From: Congeria kusceri
Lineage: Eukaryota; Mollusca; Bivalvia; Myida; Dreissenidae
Direction of reading: 5' to 3'
NCBI GenBank assembly: GCA_027627225.1
Contig: CM051029.1
Span: 19,330,656-19,394,655 of the forward strand
Length of the DNA: 64,000 bases
Part shown: in pieces, positions 44,021 to 53,063 of the stretch
Layout of the letters: every line of letters begins with the position of its first letter
How positions within the stretch are numbered: the first letter of the stretch is position 1
Translations under genes and position numbers: made by a program
The notes under the pieces: model-generated
Database searches by the model: none
What the model was told of the DNA's origin: nothing
Seen by the model: the letters and a program-made list of their open reading frames with translations, nothing else

Positions 44021-46843
44021 ATGCTCCACGTACATCGATCAACTGAAAAGAAAGAATGCAATTCGCATCTTTCTGAATCGATGATGTTTAACAAAAACAT
44101 TGTCCACTGTCTGTACAACTTGATGCAACAGTTTAGATACCACAAAAATCTTACACCCGAAATGGTACAGCAACAGTTAGAAATGGTGTTTGATATAGAC
44201 GTGATAGATACTCAGTTCGAAAAGTTGGCAGAATCCGTTCTCGGTCAATGCGTACAACAGGTTAACGTTGAAACCGAAGCGAATACTCTAAAATCAGTTA
44301 CTTGCAAATACGTGTATGGGAGTAGAGTTGCAGCAAATAGAGTGAAACCTGGAACAAGTGTTCCAACTGTGGGTTTCTTTACACTAGAAAACAAAATCAA
44401 AATGCACGATATGCTACAGATTCAATCAAAGGTTACTAAACGTTTACTTCAGTATCTAGCCGGTATTCACGATGAGCTGCTCAAAGCTGGGGACGTCTCT
44501 AGCATCAAAAATACGAATGCTGCCAAGCAAAATACTCTAGCTAACTATTACGAGCACTTAGATTACCAGAACGATTTGAAAAACAGAAGCATGCATGCCG
44601 GTTTATGTTATCGGCTTGTAGAAGAAATGTGGGACAGAGCACCACCACTGTATGCGTTACCTCCATCAATCAAAGATTACACAGGACAGAGCGCTGCAAG
44701 TTTGCTTAGTTGGCTCCTAGGTGCCAGCAGTAAATTCATTTTTGCCTTAAACAAATATGGAAGTGCAGCTAAGGAATCTAGCATTTTGGCTGAAGTAGCA
44801 AATTGTTGGAGAATAAACACGGATAATAGTCTGTCACCGCGTAACTGCGAGTCAAATATCGAAATCATTGGTGAAAATATTCCAGTGAGTGGAATTGTCA
44901 TTCTGACCGACAACCTTAAAGTGCAACTTCAAAATCATATCTTTGCCAGAAGCACTCGTTTGAAAAATAACATCGTGGTGTGCGATGTTAATCCTGAAGA
45001 TTTCAATCCACAAAAAGCGTTCATAACCAATGGTAAAATAAGAATGGAATCTACAAACCTCTTTGTGAAAGATGAAAAACAGGCCATTACGAGCAGCGAA
45101 ACTAAAAAGGTTGAGTTTCTTAGAATGGGATCTGAAGTGTTTGCCATTCACGTCGTAGATCCAGCTTATTATCAGGGTGATACGACTGCAAAGAACAGGT
45201 TAAAGGAATCTATCAAAGTCGATATTACAATGCCGCTCGCTGTTAAATTCAAAGGCCACTCAACAGATGATATATTTAAGCATGATGATTCCAGCGCACA
45301 CACGCTGCCAACTAGGGTTTACTTTAAAGACGCGAGAGGTGTAACTAAATCTATTGGAGTTGATGCCATGATTCCATTTATTACAGGAATGATCAACGAA
45401 CTCAGTAATTTCAAAGAAGCTCTAAACAGCGCAGGTCAAAGACTGTCAAAATTGTTCAAGCTTTCTCAGATCACCAGTGGCCGCGAAAACGATGTTATAA
45501 ACGAACAAAAGACTAAAGCGTTGAAAAACGTGTACGAAACTTTCCCTATGCACTATAACCTGCCGATTCTATCAGATGATGATGTCTATCAGAAGCCAAT
45601 GTGGATAATGATCAGTGGACTAACGTATGAAGCGGTGGTTACAAATATCATCGCTCTATGGAACGAGTACGGTTTTTCCAATGCTGTGCACGAACAGTTT
45701 AGCAGACATAGCTTGTTTCGGCGCGATGCCCGTCTACTTAAAGAACACGCTTTATCATACGTACAAAAACATAACCCAAGTCTCTATTCGTGGGTAGCTA
45801 ACAATGGTATGCAACTCAGAAGCTTGCTCGTAGAAAAACTGAAGTTTCCTGATAGAATTGAGGAATTCATTGAGTTTGTCATCAATTTGCTTAACAGCGA
45901 AAGGTTGTATAAAGAGCTATTTTCTAGTGGTAACTATCATCTCGGTCTGGGTTTTGTGTTAAACAGAACCGAAACGTTTGATTCAGAATCGCTGCTTTTA
46001 TCGCGATGTCAAGGGTATAAACTGTTTTACTCAGAAACAACGACCGAAGTGAAAAACGAGTGTCAGTCGCCAAACTACAGTCTTGTGACAAGTATGCAAA
46101 CGGGACATATGCCTTCTTCTCTAGGTCATCCGTGTATTAGGTATCCCCATTGTTTCCTATCTGAACACGGGAACATGGGTGCTGAAGTAATCAGCTCCGA
46201 TTACATGTTTCAAACGAAGAAACCCGTTCCTAATTATGACGAACAAGTATGGATACCGATATTCAGTCTGTGTGAAGCTGATGAATCTCAGTTCGAGGAC
46301 ACGTTTAATCCATATGGAAGAAGTAACATTGCCTTTGAACGAGACTCTTTAGACTACTTGAACTCAGATTTAGTCGTTGATCCTCTGAGTGGAGTGGCTG
46401 GCTATAACCCAATGTGTCTTGGAATGTTTAACATGAATTTTGTTTTCCACAGCAAGTTGTTTGTTTCACCGGCCGGTTTCACTATGAAAAAGCACGTTGT
46501 TCCAAACATGTACACTAACTTTTGGTTTACTGAATTCCAAAAGAATGCCATGAAATGTAACAACAAAATATTGATGAAAAACCTCCAGGACAATTTCACA
46601 AACATCAGTGAAACATCGCTTCACTTCGACGACCTAGCGATGGTGATGGGTGGTTCTACGTGTAAGTTTTGTTATTCGAATCCAAAAATGCTGAAGACAA
46701 TCATGAGCGAGAGAGATAATAGACCACTTCCAGGTAGAAATGTTTATCGCCAACAGAACGATTACCTGCTGCATGGTAGTAAGCTGATGGAGAATTTAGA
46801 TCGTGGTGTTAATGCTAATGATAGATGTTTGCTTCGATTGTGA
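44021..46843 (+). CDS. probable major capsid protein
   Basis: The 940-residue soluble protein starts at 44021, downstream of the TATA-like box at 43972; an alternative ATG pair is at 44081. It lacks a signal peptide and membrane span and contains many aromatic and turn-rich segments in the C-terminal half (HMPSSLGHPC, GYNPMCLGMFN). It lies directly upstream of a small structural candidate, the alkaline nuclease and the protease/scaffold gene, which points to a late capsid block. Size and context favour the major capsid protein. It is shorter than the roughly 1370-residue proteins of vertebrate herpesviruses, so another large virion protein remains possible. Confidence 0.55.
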   Translation: MLHVHRSTEKKECNSHLSESMMFNKNIVHCLYNLMQQFRYHKNLTPEMVQQQLEMVFDIDVIDTQFEKLAESVLGQCVQQVNVETEANTLKSVTCKYVYGSRVAANRVKPGTSVPTVGFFTLENKIKMHDMLQIQSKVTKRLLQYLAGIHDELLKAGDVSSIKNTNAAKQNTLANYYEHLDYQNDLKNRSMHAGLCYRLVEEMWDRAPPLYALPPSIKDYTGQSAASLLSWLLGASSKFIFALNKYGSAAKESSILAEVANCWRINTDNSLSPRNCESNIEIIGENIPVSGIVILTDNLKVQLQNHIFARSTRLKNNIVVCDVNPEDFNPQKAFITNGKIRMESTNLFVKDEKQAITSSETKKVEFLRMGSEVFAIHVVDPAYYQGDTTAKNRLKESIKVDITMPLAVKFKGHSTDDIFKHDDSSAHTLPTRVYFKDARGVTKSIGVDAMIPFITGMINELSNFKEALNSAGQRLSKLFKLSQITSGRENDVINEQKTKALKNVYETFPMHYNLPILSDDDVYQKPMWIMISGLTYEAVVTNIIALWNEYGFSNAVHEQFSRHSLFRRDARLLKEHALSYVQKHNPSLYSWVANNGMQLRSLLVEKLKFPDRIEEFIEFVINLLNSERLYKELFSSGNYHLGLGFVLNRTETFDSESLLLSRCQGYKLFYSETTTEVKNECQSPNYSLVTSMQTGHMPSSLGHPCIRYPHCFLSEHGNMGAEVISSDYMFQTKKPVPNYDEQVWIPIFSLCEADESQFEDTFNPYGRSNIAFERDSLDYLNSDLVVDPLSGVAGYNPMCLGMFNMNFVFHSKLFVSPAGFTMKKHVVPNMYTNFWFTEFQKNAMKCNNKILMKNLQDNFTNISETSLHFDDLAMVMGGSTCKFCYSNPKMLKTIMSERDNRPLPGRNVYRQQNDYLLHGSKLMENLDRGVNANDRCLLRL

Positions 46844-46894
46844 AAAAAACTATTAAGTGTATGAGTTGTTGAATAAATAAAAGAACTCAACATC

Positions 46895-47626
46895 ATGTCT
46901 TTGTTTGGTTTATTGAATGATACTCATTTAAACAATGAACTTTTAAAAGGTGTTTTCATCAATTCTGCGTACGAGAGCAATAAACATAAATGCTCAGACG
47001 CATACATCGAGAATTTTCTGTACAATGATTCGATGGACATGCCAAGCACCGTGTCTCGAATCAAAGAAATATGCTCTTCCCACATGCTACCTATTCGAGA
47101 CATCGAATGCAATGCTAACAAACTGTGCAACATTAAATGCGAAGATTTCGATTCTCATATAGAAATTGAAAACACTGGACCATACCCATTTAGTCTGGCC
47201 GATGAGGTGTACGTGCTTCCACCAATACCTAATCAGTGCATCGATGTTGAGAGACTGAAAATTCAAGTGTCGCCACGTTTCGCGTGTTACAAACCGATAC
47301 TCGTGCCCAAATTTGAGATTGCTAACATATACGAAGATATCATCAAAAGTTTCAAAAACGAGACAACATTTTCATCAATTCTGTTCAAAACGTTCACTAG
47401 CATTGGTAACGAAATGGCAGAAATGATTATATCGGGTTGTCAATTTACTCCTTGTGGATACGTGTTGGCAAAAAGTGGCCACGAGCCACCGAATATCAGA
47501 TCTGTTAAAATCAAACCTTTTCAAAAGTTTGTCATGAAAGTGGTGAAACCTTTTACATCACCAATGCCAGATTTGTTCAAATTATTGTATCTTGTTGATA
47601 GTAATGATGCTATGGATTGTGAATAA
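46895..47626 (+). CDS. uncharacterised 243-residue protein, possible capsid triplex subunit
   Basis: The ATG at 46895 is 51 nt after the capsid gene's stop. The 243-residue product has scattered cysteines and proline-rich turns (YVLPPIPNQC, YKPILVPKF) and no membrane span or signal peptide. Its position between the capsid gene and the nuclease/protease genes, and its size, would suit a triplex or other minor capsid protein. This rests on location only. Confidence 0.7.
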   Translation: MSLFGLLNDTHLNNELLKGVFINSAYESNKHKCSDAYIENFLYNDSMDMPSTVSRIKEICSSHMLPIRDIECNANKLCNIKCEDFDSHIEIENTGPYPFSLADEVYVLPPIPNQCIDVERLKIQVSPRFACYKPILVPKFEIANIYEDIIKSFKNETTFSSILFKTFTSIGNEMAEMIISGCQFTPCGYVLAKSGHEPPNIRSVKIKPFQKFVMKVVKPFTSPMPDLFKLLYLVDSNDAMDCE

Positions 47627-47673
47627 AATCTCATGAAATGCAAGTGTATGTGTATCTTGTTCATTTGATAACG

Positions 47674-48717
47674 ATGAGTAGCGATAGTAAAACACGTTTG
47701 TTCGAGGAGCTAAGAGAGGCATGTAATGCGGAATGTGATATCGTACAGTTTGATGATTGCTTGACAATAGATACGTTTTCGCAAAAGGTCTATACCGAAT
47801 CTGTTTTGAATCATACATTTTGGTTGAGCATAAAAAGTCATTTTTTCGGACAAGATAAAATCTTCAACTATATCAACGATAAATCGAAAGCCGTTCACGT
47901 CTTCAGTTTGAAGTTTTTGCGCGACAGATACTGGAATGAACAGTCTGGTATACGGGTTCAACCATCCAGGCCACTGTACGAATTTCACACATATGGTCAA
48001 CTAGGCGAACAGCTCCTGCTGAAGTATCTCAACGAAACGGATTCGGCTTACACATACGTGCCATCAGGCAAAATTCTGCTTCGCAATGTCCCTTGTTTTG
48101 GTGCTACGCCAGATTACCTAATGCTAGAACGAACGATAAACAAGCCTTCCAAACTATACGACTATGTCAAAAATGCGTATGGTATTTGTGAAGTCAAGAC
48201 CTCATTGAGTCCAGATGAATTTGATCACAGCATCGAACTGAATGAAACAAAAATGCACGCTTTGCTGCGATCAGCATATAAGTATCGATACATACTTCGT
48301 GGTTCTGAAACAAAGAAACCAGATGCATACGCGAAAAAAACATACAACTGGATTTCGAAACCCATGATTGATATTCTGATCAAAAACTACGAGGAAACGA
48401 TATCCATAACTCTACATGACTACTTGCAAGACGTGAGCAAACGTTTCAACGATAAAACTATATATGTGAATTTGTTATCGAGTGACAGAGGAAAGCAAAT
48501 TCTTGGAGAGTGTCTTGTATTTCGTGATCACAGAAACGACCTAGATACTATCGCAATATCGGTATTTTATCTGTTTGTTAATCGAGAAGATCAGTGCACT
48601 CCAGAATATTTTATACGATTTGATTTTAAGCTGCCAGCAACTCTGTTCGATTGTTGGGAGAAAGACATTCGTGACACATTTTACAGCGACTATTCGAAAC
48701 TATGTTCCCTTGTATAA
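47674..48717 (+). CDS. UL12-like alkaline exonuclease (PD-D/ExK fold)
   Basis: The frame opens at an ATG at 47638; I prefer MSSDSK at 47674 (347 residues), though the first ATG cannot be excluded. The nuclease core is seen as FGATPDYLM with D147, followed by GICEVKTS with E173 and K175, the P-D...E-x-K signature of the lambda exonuclease/UL12 family. A preceding YGQLGEQLLLKYL helix carries the conserved glutamate. UL12-type enzymes process replication intermediates and act with the ssDNA-binding protein in strand annealing. The 3' end overlaps the protease gene by 16 nt. Confidence 0.8.
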   Translation: MSSDSKTRLFEELREACNAECDIVQFDDCLTIDTFSQKVYTESVLNHTFWLSIKSHFFGQDKIFNYINDKSKAVHVFSLKFLRDRYWNEQSGIRVQPSRPLYEFHTYGQLGEQLLLKYLNETDSAYTYVPSGKILLRNVPCFGATPDYLMLERTINKPSKLYDYVKNAYGICEVKTSLSPDEFDHSIELNETKMHALLRSAYKYRYILRGSETKKPDAYAKKTYNWISKPMIDILIKNYEETISITLHDYLQDVSKRFNDKTIYVNLLSSDRGKQILGECLVFRDHRNDLDTIAISVFYLFVNREDQCTPEYFIRFDFKLPATLFDCWEKDIRDTFYSDYSKLCSLV

Positions 48718-49961
48718 ACGTTTGTGGCTATCTCGCCTTGTTCAATGTGAAAGAAAGCGATGTAAAGTATGCCATGAATAAAGAGCTAGCAAAACAACTG
48801 ATTGCTTCAAATGATATTTCTAGCATTCCGTTAGTCGTATCGCATGTCAATTTTCGAGTAGACCTTACTGTCGGGTATATGACCGAGCTGACAATTGATA
48901 ACCGAGGGCTGTATTGCAAAGGTTTGATCAATAACGTTGCGTTTCTAGAAGTGCAAAATCAAATGAATGACGATTTTATCAATTTCTTCACCAAAGCAAC
49001 ACCTTCGCCGTTCTTGTATCTCAAGTCGTGTTTGCCATGTTTCAGTCTTTCTCATGATAAAAAGTCATTGGCTATAAAACACGTTGCGTTGGTTGATCTC
49101 GGTGCAAGGCGAGGCACGCTAATAAATTACAGCTATGCAAATCAAAACGTTCAACCAAAGCGGTATGCGAGTAGCACTAATGATTTCTTCATAGCGTTGG
49201 GATGTTATTCGAGAAACGCGTTAAAACACGGCCGTGAACGAAACGAGCTCTTATTCAAGGATGCATTGTTATGTGATGATCCTGACACCGAGTTTATTTG
49301 TGCGGAGAAAAAAACTATTAACGTTATTCCATGTGAATCTTCGACCACAACAAACATGGATAGCGAACATATGACCAATGCTCTTTCTCTTATTAGCACT
49401 ATAGCGTCTGCTTTAAACCAACAGAAAGGTCGAAAGCGAACGTATAGTGCTGATGAAGAGCCCCCCGTGAAACGATCAAAACAAGAACCTGTGGTACATG
49501 CCGCTGAAACTTTGTTACCATCTACTTCCAAGGAGTCAAATATACGTGAAGAGTTGAACGAATTTAAACAGCAGATGCAAAAACTTCAAACTGACTTTCT
49601 CACTGCTCAAACTACTATGCTCAAGGAAGTATTCAGTCCAGTTATGAGAAATGTAAACGCTCCACCGCCGCAGTATTATCATCAACCACAGTATCAGGGT
49701 ATCCCAACTCAAAACCCTCCAACGTTTGTACAACAGCCAAATGTTCCACAAACCATGCCATCTCCTGTTATATCGGAACAGAAACCTGTGACACCAGTTC
49801 AGCAAGAAACGAACGTTGTGCAAGAAGTGAAACGAAATGAGGAAAGGTCTGCAGAGGCTGCGCTGATTGAAGCGGGGATGCAAATCAACGAAAGCGAACA
49901 TTTGATCAATGAATTGTTTCGACAGTTTATTGAGAAAAATTTCACAGTGAAAGCTAAATAG
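48702..49961 (+). CDS. capsid maturation protease fused to scaffold (assemblin, UL26-like)
   Basis: The 419-residue protein has the assemblin signature: a catalytic His in PLVVSHVNF (H48), a serine in CFSLSHD (S115 or S117) and the second His in IKHVAL (H127) followed by DLGARRGTL, the oxyanion-loop arginines. Residues 1-190 are the protease. The rest is scaffold: a basic nuclear signal (GRKRTY, VKRSKQ), a coiled coil (residues 280-310), a Pro/Gln-rich linker and a helical C-terminal tail that should bind the capsid protein. Herpesviruses often also make the scaffold alone from an internal start; the Met in NMDSEHMTNAL is a candidate. Confidence 0.85.
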   Translation: MFPCINVCGYLALFNVKESDVKYAMNKELAKQLIASNDISSIPLVVSHVNFRVDLTVGYMTELTIDNRGLYCKGLINNVAFLEVQNQMNDDFINFFTKATPSPFLYLKSCLPCFSLSHDKKSLAIKHVALVDLGARRGTLINYSYANQNVQPKRYASSTNDFFIALGCYSRNALKHGRERNELLFKDALLCDDPDTEFICAEKKTINVIPCESSTTTNMDSEHMTNALSLISTIASALNQQKGRKRTYSADEEPPVKRSKQEPVVHAAETLLPSTSKESNIREELNEFKQQMQKLQTDFLTAQTTMLKEVFSPVMRNVNAPPPQYYHQPQYQGIPTQNPPTFVQQPNVPQTMPSPVISEQKPVTPVQQETNVVQEVKRNEERSAEAALIEAGMQINESEHLINELFRQFIEKNFTVKAK

Positions 49962-50082
49962 TGTTGTGTTTGAGTTTTTACAAATAAATCATAGAATCAT
50001 AGTCATGTATTTTGTTGTTTATTGTCACGAATGGGTCAATGATCAAACAATTCAAAAACTAACATATTGTCAGCTATAGTGT

Positions 50083-50394
50083 TTATATATTACTCTTAGT
50101 TGGTTTGAGAATCGTTTGCCTCAAAATATCTATCCTCTCAGGACATTTGTGGTCCAAGTCTGTCTCAGTAACGTTTCGAAATATGTTGTGACAGTAGACA
50201 CATTGCACTCTATCGTACACGTAGATAAAGCCGCTGTTTGCCAACGCTCGTTTGTTCAGTTTTGACAGTTTTGGCCAAGAACGAAATGTTCTCAGTCGGT
50301 CTTTGTACTTTGGAAAACGAGTAGCGAGGTTGTTGTTATCTCGTCGTGTAGCTAGAGCACTTTCAATGTAATCTAGGAATATATCGAAGCACAT
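50083..50394 (-). CDS. degenerate BIR-domain protein
   Basis: The ATG at 50394 gives 103 residues (the longer frame starts at a TTG). The N-terminal half of a BIR is well kept (DRLRTFRSWPK, LANSGFIYV, RVQCVYC with C65 and C68). However, only 13 residues separate C68 from H82, and one residue separates H82 from C84, instead of the usual 16 and 6. The zinc site is thus shortened and may be lost. BIR proteins of insect and mollusc viruses can block caspases. This copy may bind differently or be decaying. A canonical BIR is encoded at 52641. Confidence 0.7.
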   Translation of the reverse strand: MCFDIFLDYIESALATRRDNNNLATRFPKYKDRLRTFRSWPKLSKLNKRALANSGFIYVYDRVQCVYCHNIFRNVTETDLDHKCPERIDILRQTILKPTKSNI

Positions 50395-50665
50395 TTTTGT
50401 AGCTGTGTGGTTTTGAAACAAACGCAAAGTTAATAGCAAAAAACATCAACACAAGATTGTAGATCATCTATTTCATTTTATTGCATATTTTTCAATCTAC
50501 AAAACAGCAAAGAATAGCGAATTTTGTCTAACATATGCATGAACAATTCGTGACAAATCATTGACCGCAATGCGCAACCTCGAATGTTGCCGACACAAAC
50601 ACAATTTATACCCAAGTTCATTTATCATCAGAAATGTTACTGTCAGTAGCGCAAACATTCTTGAA

Positions 50666-51145
50666 TTAATCAATCCAATTCAAGTAATCATCAGGATTAC
50701 ACTCTTTGCACATCAGAGCTCCCAGCTGATTGTAATGGTCGTCGTATTCCCAGCACGGCCTCAGGTTAACCAGATCTGGAATGAGTTGCTCTACAACGTT
50801 TTTGAGTTTCATCAGTTGTCGAAATTCGTTGATTGTCAGCGGTATTCTTGCATCACTTTCAGTCAATACACCTCTGATGTTTTTTCGTTTGTGAAGATCT
50901 ACGATTCCGTTGTCGATTCTTATATAGAAATTGCCACACAAACACCACTCCCTTTGTTCACTTTTGCCCTCGATTGCTAGAAGAATTGTGTTTGATTCTG
51001 TCGTTAGTTTTTTCCACTTCTGCAGCGACAAGGTTAGTTCTTGATGACCACACAGTGTGATAGTTGGCACGAAATCATCTTCATCGGTGTGTATTTTCAT
51101 CGCAAGAGAGCTACTTATGTTGAATGTTGCTTCCTCGAATTCCAT
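50666..51145 (-). CDS. protein with PC4-like (whirly-type) repeats
   Basis: The 159-residue product starts at an ATG at 51145, about 35 nt from the TATA run at 51181. Two segments have the spacing of a PC4-type strand-strand-helix: ITLCGHQELTLSLQKWKKL, and YIRIDNGIVDL plus RIPLTINEFRQLMKL. PC4-like proteins bind single-stranded DNA and assist transcription or replication. The match is a pattern judgement and lacks the family's usual positive patch. The extreme C-terminus has CKEC, perhaps a metal site. It is divergent from the small membrane gene at 51242. Confidence 0.6.
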   Translation of the reverse strand: MEFEEATFNISSSLAMKIHTDEDDFVPTITLCGHQELTLSLQKWKKLTTESNTILLAIEGKSEQREWCLCGNFYIRIDNGIVDLHKRKNIRGVLTESDARIPLTINEFRQLMKLKNVVEQLIPDLVNLRPCWEYDDHYNQLGALMCKECNPDDYLNWID

Positions 51146-51180
51146 TTTGCAAATGAACTTATGAGTTGATTTTTGAGCCC

Positions 51181-51196
51181 TTTATATATATATATG
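51181..51196. promoter_or_regulatory. shared bidirectional TATA run
   Basis: A near-symmetric TTTATATATATATATG run lies about 46 nt before the plus-strand ATG at 51242 and about 36 nt before the minus-strand ATG at 51145. It can serve as TATA for both divergent genes. Confidence 0.55.
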
Positions 51197-51241
51197 TTTG
51201 AGTATAACAAGGTCATTCTGAATTACTGTATTTTGTAAAGC

Positions 51242-51403
51242 ATGGAAACTACACTAATCATTGTTTCAATATCTTTTCTGGGTGCTATTTGTATGACGCT
51301 TTTGTCTTGGGTGGCATTTAAATGTACCAAAAACAACACAACTGAACCAAGAGTGCTTTTGTATGGTCAAACAGACCACTTGCTTGAACAGGAAATCGCG
51401 TAA
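51242..51403 (+). CDS. small 53-residue membrane protein
   Basis: The ATG at 51242 opens 53 codons ending in TAA at 51401. Residues 5-25 are strongly hydrophobic (LIIVSISFLGAICMTLL), followed by a Lys-rich boundary and a hydrophilic tail. The shared TATA run at 51181 gives it a promoter. It is too short for many gene callers but sits in an otherwise unexplained gap. Single-span peptides like this are common in herpesvirus accessory regions; its role is unknown. Confidence 0.6.
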   Translation: METTLIIVSISFLGAICMTLLSWVAFKCTKNNTTEPRVLLYGQTDHLLEQEIA

Positions 51404-51511
51404 CGTACATATGTTTTCAAACAAGAATTTCTCCCGTGATATAGTTTCTGGAGTTTTATTGTTTGCTATATTTCAAAAACACAACACAACGTACACATTT
51501 GTTTTAAAAAT

Positions 51512-51919
51512 TTATTGAATGTAACATTTTCCATCGCATTTCAAATGTTCACAAATCCAACAAGTGTCCACGCAAACGTAATCGTCCGACCACATGAAGT
51601 CTGGCAACGCTGGAAACTCTTTCTGGGTTTGGTCTGCAATAAACAAAGAAAAACGTTACAAGCTAGTCAAACATGGCATGTACATGATATCTAGTTCAAT
51701 GTTTATGAATAAGTCAACGCCAAAGAAAGCCAACATACCTGTTTCGTGCTGTCGTATTTCCTCGTCCCAATCCTCGGTCTGCGGAACAACGAAGTCCCAG
51801 TTTTCTGTCTCTGGTACTTGAAACAACTCTCTGTCCCAATCCTCGGTTACTGGCACAACGAACATCGTGGAGTAGTTTGAGCTGTGTATCGTTCGATAGA
51901 TATTGCAAGAATGACCCAT
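51512..51919 (-). CDS. spliced gene: two exons, acidic-Trp repeats and cysteine-rich C-terminus
   Basis: Exon 1 runs 51919 to 51739 and exon 2 runs 51633 to 51512. The 105-nt intron (51738 to 51634) starts GTATGT and ends in a pyrimidine tract with TTGCAG. Removing it keeps the frame open through exon 2 to a TAA that overlaps an AATAAA. The product would be 100 residues. Exon 1 encodes three TE[DN]WD repeats; exon 2 encodes a C-terminus with several closely spaced cysteines. Without splicing the frame ends at 51656 in an unrelated tail. The ATG at 51919 follows the TATA at 51988, and the longer open frame begins at a TTG. Function unknown; possibly a zinc-binding regulator. Confidence 0.65.
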
Positions 51920-51987
51920 TTCAGTCGGATTCGTACTCTTCAAGCAAGAGCATACATGTGCTTGATTTTGATTGGTTGGTTGAAAAG

Positions 51988-51995
51988 TATATAAG
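51988..51995. promoter_or_regulatory. TATA box usable in both directions
   Basis: TATATAAG on the plus strand lies 57 nt before the ATG at 52052. On the minus strand the same bases read CTTATATA, about 70 nt before the ATG at 51919. It supports the choice of the minus-strand start. Confidence 0.5.
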
Positions 51996-52051
51996 GCGTT
52001 CTCAGAATTCAGCTTGACCAAAACTGAAATTGGCAATAGTCAAAAGACATC

Positions 52052-52405
52052 ATGTCAAGCAGAGAAGAGTGCTATCGCTGGATGTGGATGGTGGAGAAAA
52101 GTGGTAGTTTTAAGCGATGGCTCGATCGACAAGAGATTCATACAAAGATAGATACACATGGCAATGACAGAGTCGCTTGCAAGCAGTGGTTGGAAACAGT
52201 ATCGAAGCTGCAACCAAAGGTCATCGATCTTACGATTGAAATGAAGTGCAACAAATGTGGGGACTGTTACAGTAGTGTTAACATATGTCGAAATTGCAAG
52301 GACTTATCATGCATAAAATGCATTCGAGTGGAAGACAGATGCCAATGGTGTGGTGAGACTCAAGGCTACGCAAGAAAAAGAGGTGCGAGACACACAACTT
52401 TCTGA
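52052..52405 (+). CDS. zinc-binding cysteine-rich protein, RING-like
   Basis: The 117-residue product has an N-terminal helical part and a C-terminal cysteine cluster with four CxxC pairs plus extra cysteines (CNKCGDC, CRNC, CIKC, CQWC), in a RING-like spacing but without the usual histidine. The tail is basic (ARKRGARH). It could be a RING or treble-clef zinc protein acting in ubiquitin or transcription control. A polyadenylation AATAAA for it lies near 52502. It is divergent from the spliced gene at 51512 with a shared TATA at 51988. Confidence 0.7.
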   Translation: MSSREECYRWMWMVEKSGSFKRWLDRQEIHTKIDTHGNDRVACKQWLETVSKLQPKVIDLTIEMKCNKCGDCYSSVNICRNCKDLSCIKCIRVEDRCQWCGETQGYARKRGARHTTF

Positions 52406-52640
52406 GTTGGACTTTTGCTTTTGTGATTGAAGACTATTGACAAATTGACATTTGACTTATGATGAATTCGTGTTGGTATTTGATGATAAAATATGTTCAA
52501 GGAATAAAATTTGTTCCAACCAAAACATATTGTTGTTTTGTATTTCCTTGTAAGGTTTTCACGAGCGTGTATACAAACAAACAAACACAAATGCTGAGAG
52601 GTTTACATTTATTCACGACACAAGGTTACATTCTCAAACT

Positions 52641-53003
52641 TCACTTTGGAAAATACAAAGGTTTTGACAAAAGATTTGCTCCTGTCATCGAACCACAAAA
52701 GTGACCAAAGTTTGATTTTTCCCTTTCTATTGCTGGAGCAAATCCAACCATGGATATGTATTCGCAATTCGGAGAAAGTTTCTGATGCTCGAGCCAAGCG
52801 TTGTCGTCTGCTTTCCACGAGTAGCATTCGATACCGCAGCAAAAGCATTTCACTCGGTCGGATTTGCCACAGTATACAAATCCACTTTGTGCTAGTGCAT
52901 ATTTATCGGGTCTCATTTGTGATGGCCAGTCTTGAAACGTTCGTAGCCGTTCTTGAAAATACTTCAAGTCAGTTTTGTTTGTCTGGCAATCTGGTACCTC
53001 CAT
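52641..53003 (-). CDS. canonical BIR-domain protein (IAP-type) without RING
   Basis: The 120-residue protein carries a complete type BIR: RLRTFQDWP, LAQSGFVY, then C53, C56, H73 and C80 with C-x2-C-x16-H-x6-C spacing. No RING follows; instead a RING protein is encoded separately at 53064. Inhibitor-of-apoptosis proteins bind and restrain caspases or act in immune signalling, and viral copies protect infected invertebrate cells. A TATA-like ATATATAC at 53043 precedes the ATG at 53003. Whether it inhibits caspases cannot be told from sequence. Confidence 0.85.
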   Translation of the reverse strand: MEVPDCQTNKTDLKYFQERLRTFQDWPSQMRPDKYALAQSGFVYCGKSDRVKCFCCGIECYSWKADDNAWLEHQKLSPNCEYISMVGFAPAIEREKSNFGHFCGSMTGANLLSKPLYFPK

Positions 53004-53063
53004 GATTTTTTTGTTGAGTAATACAACTAACGTTTGACAAGCATATATACAATTTTTTTGTAA

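Noticed and set aside
50561..50980. Open frame of 139 codons (plus)
   Set aside because: It is antisense to the PC4-like gene at 50666-51145, which has a TATA box and an ATG; the plus frame has no such support.
51594..51821. Open frame of 75 codons (plus)
   Set aside because: It lies opposite the intron and exon 1 of the spliced gene; its composition follows from the minus-strand repeats.
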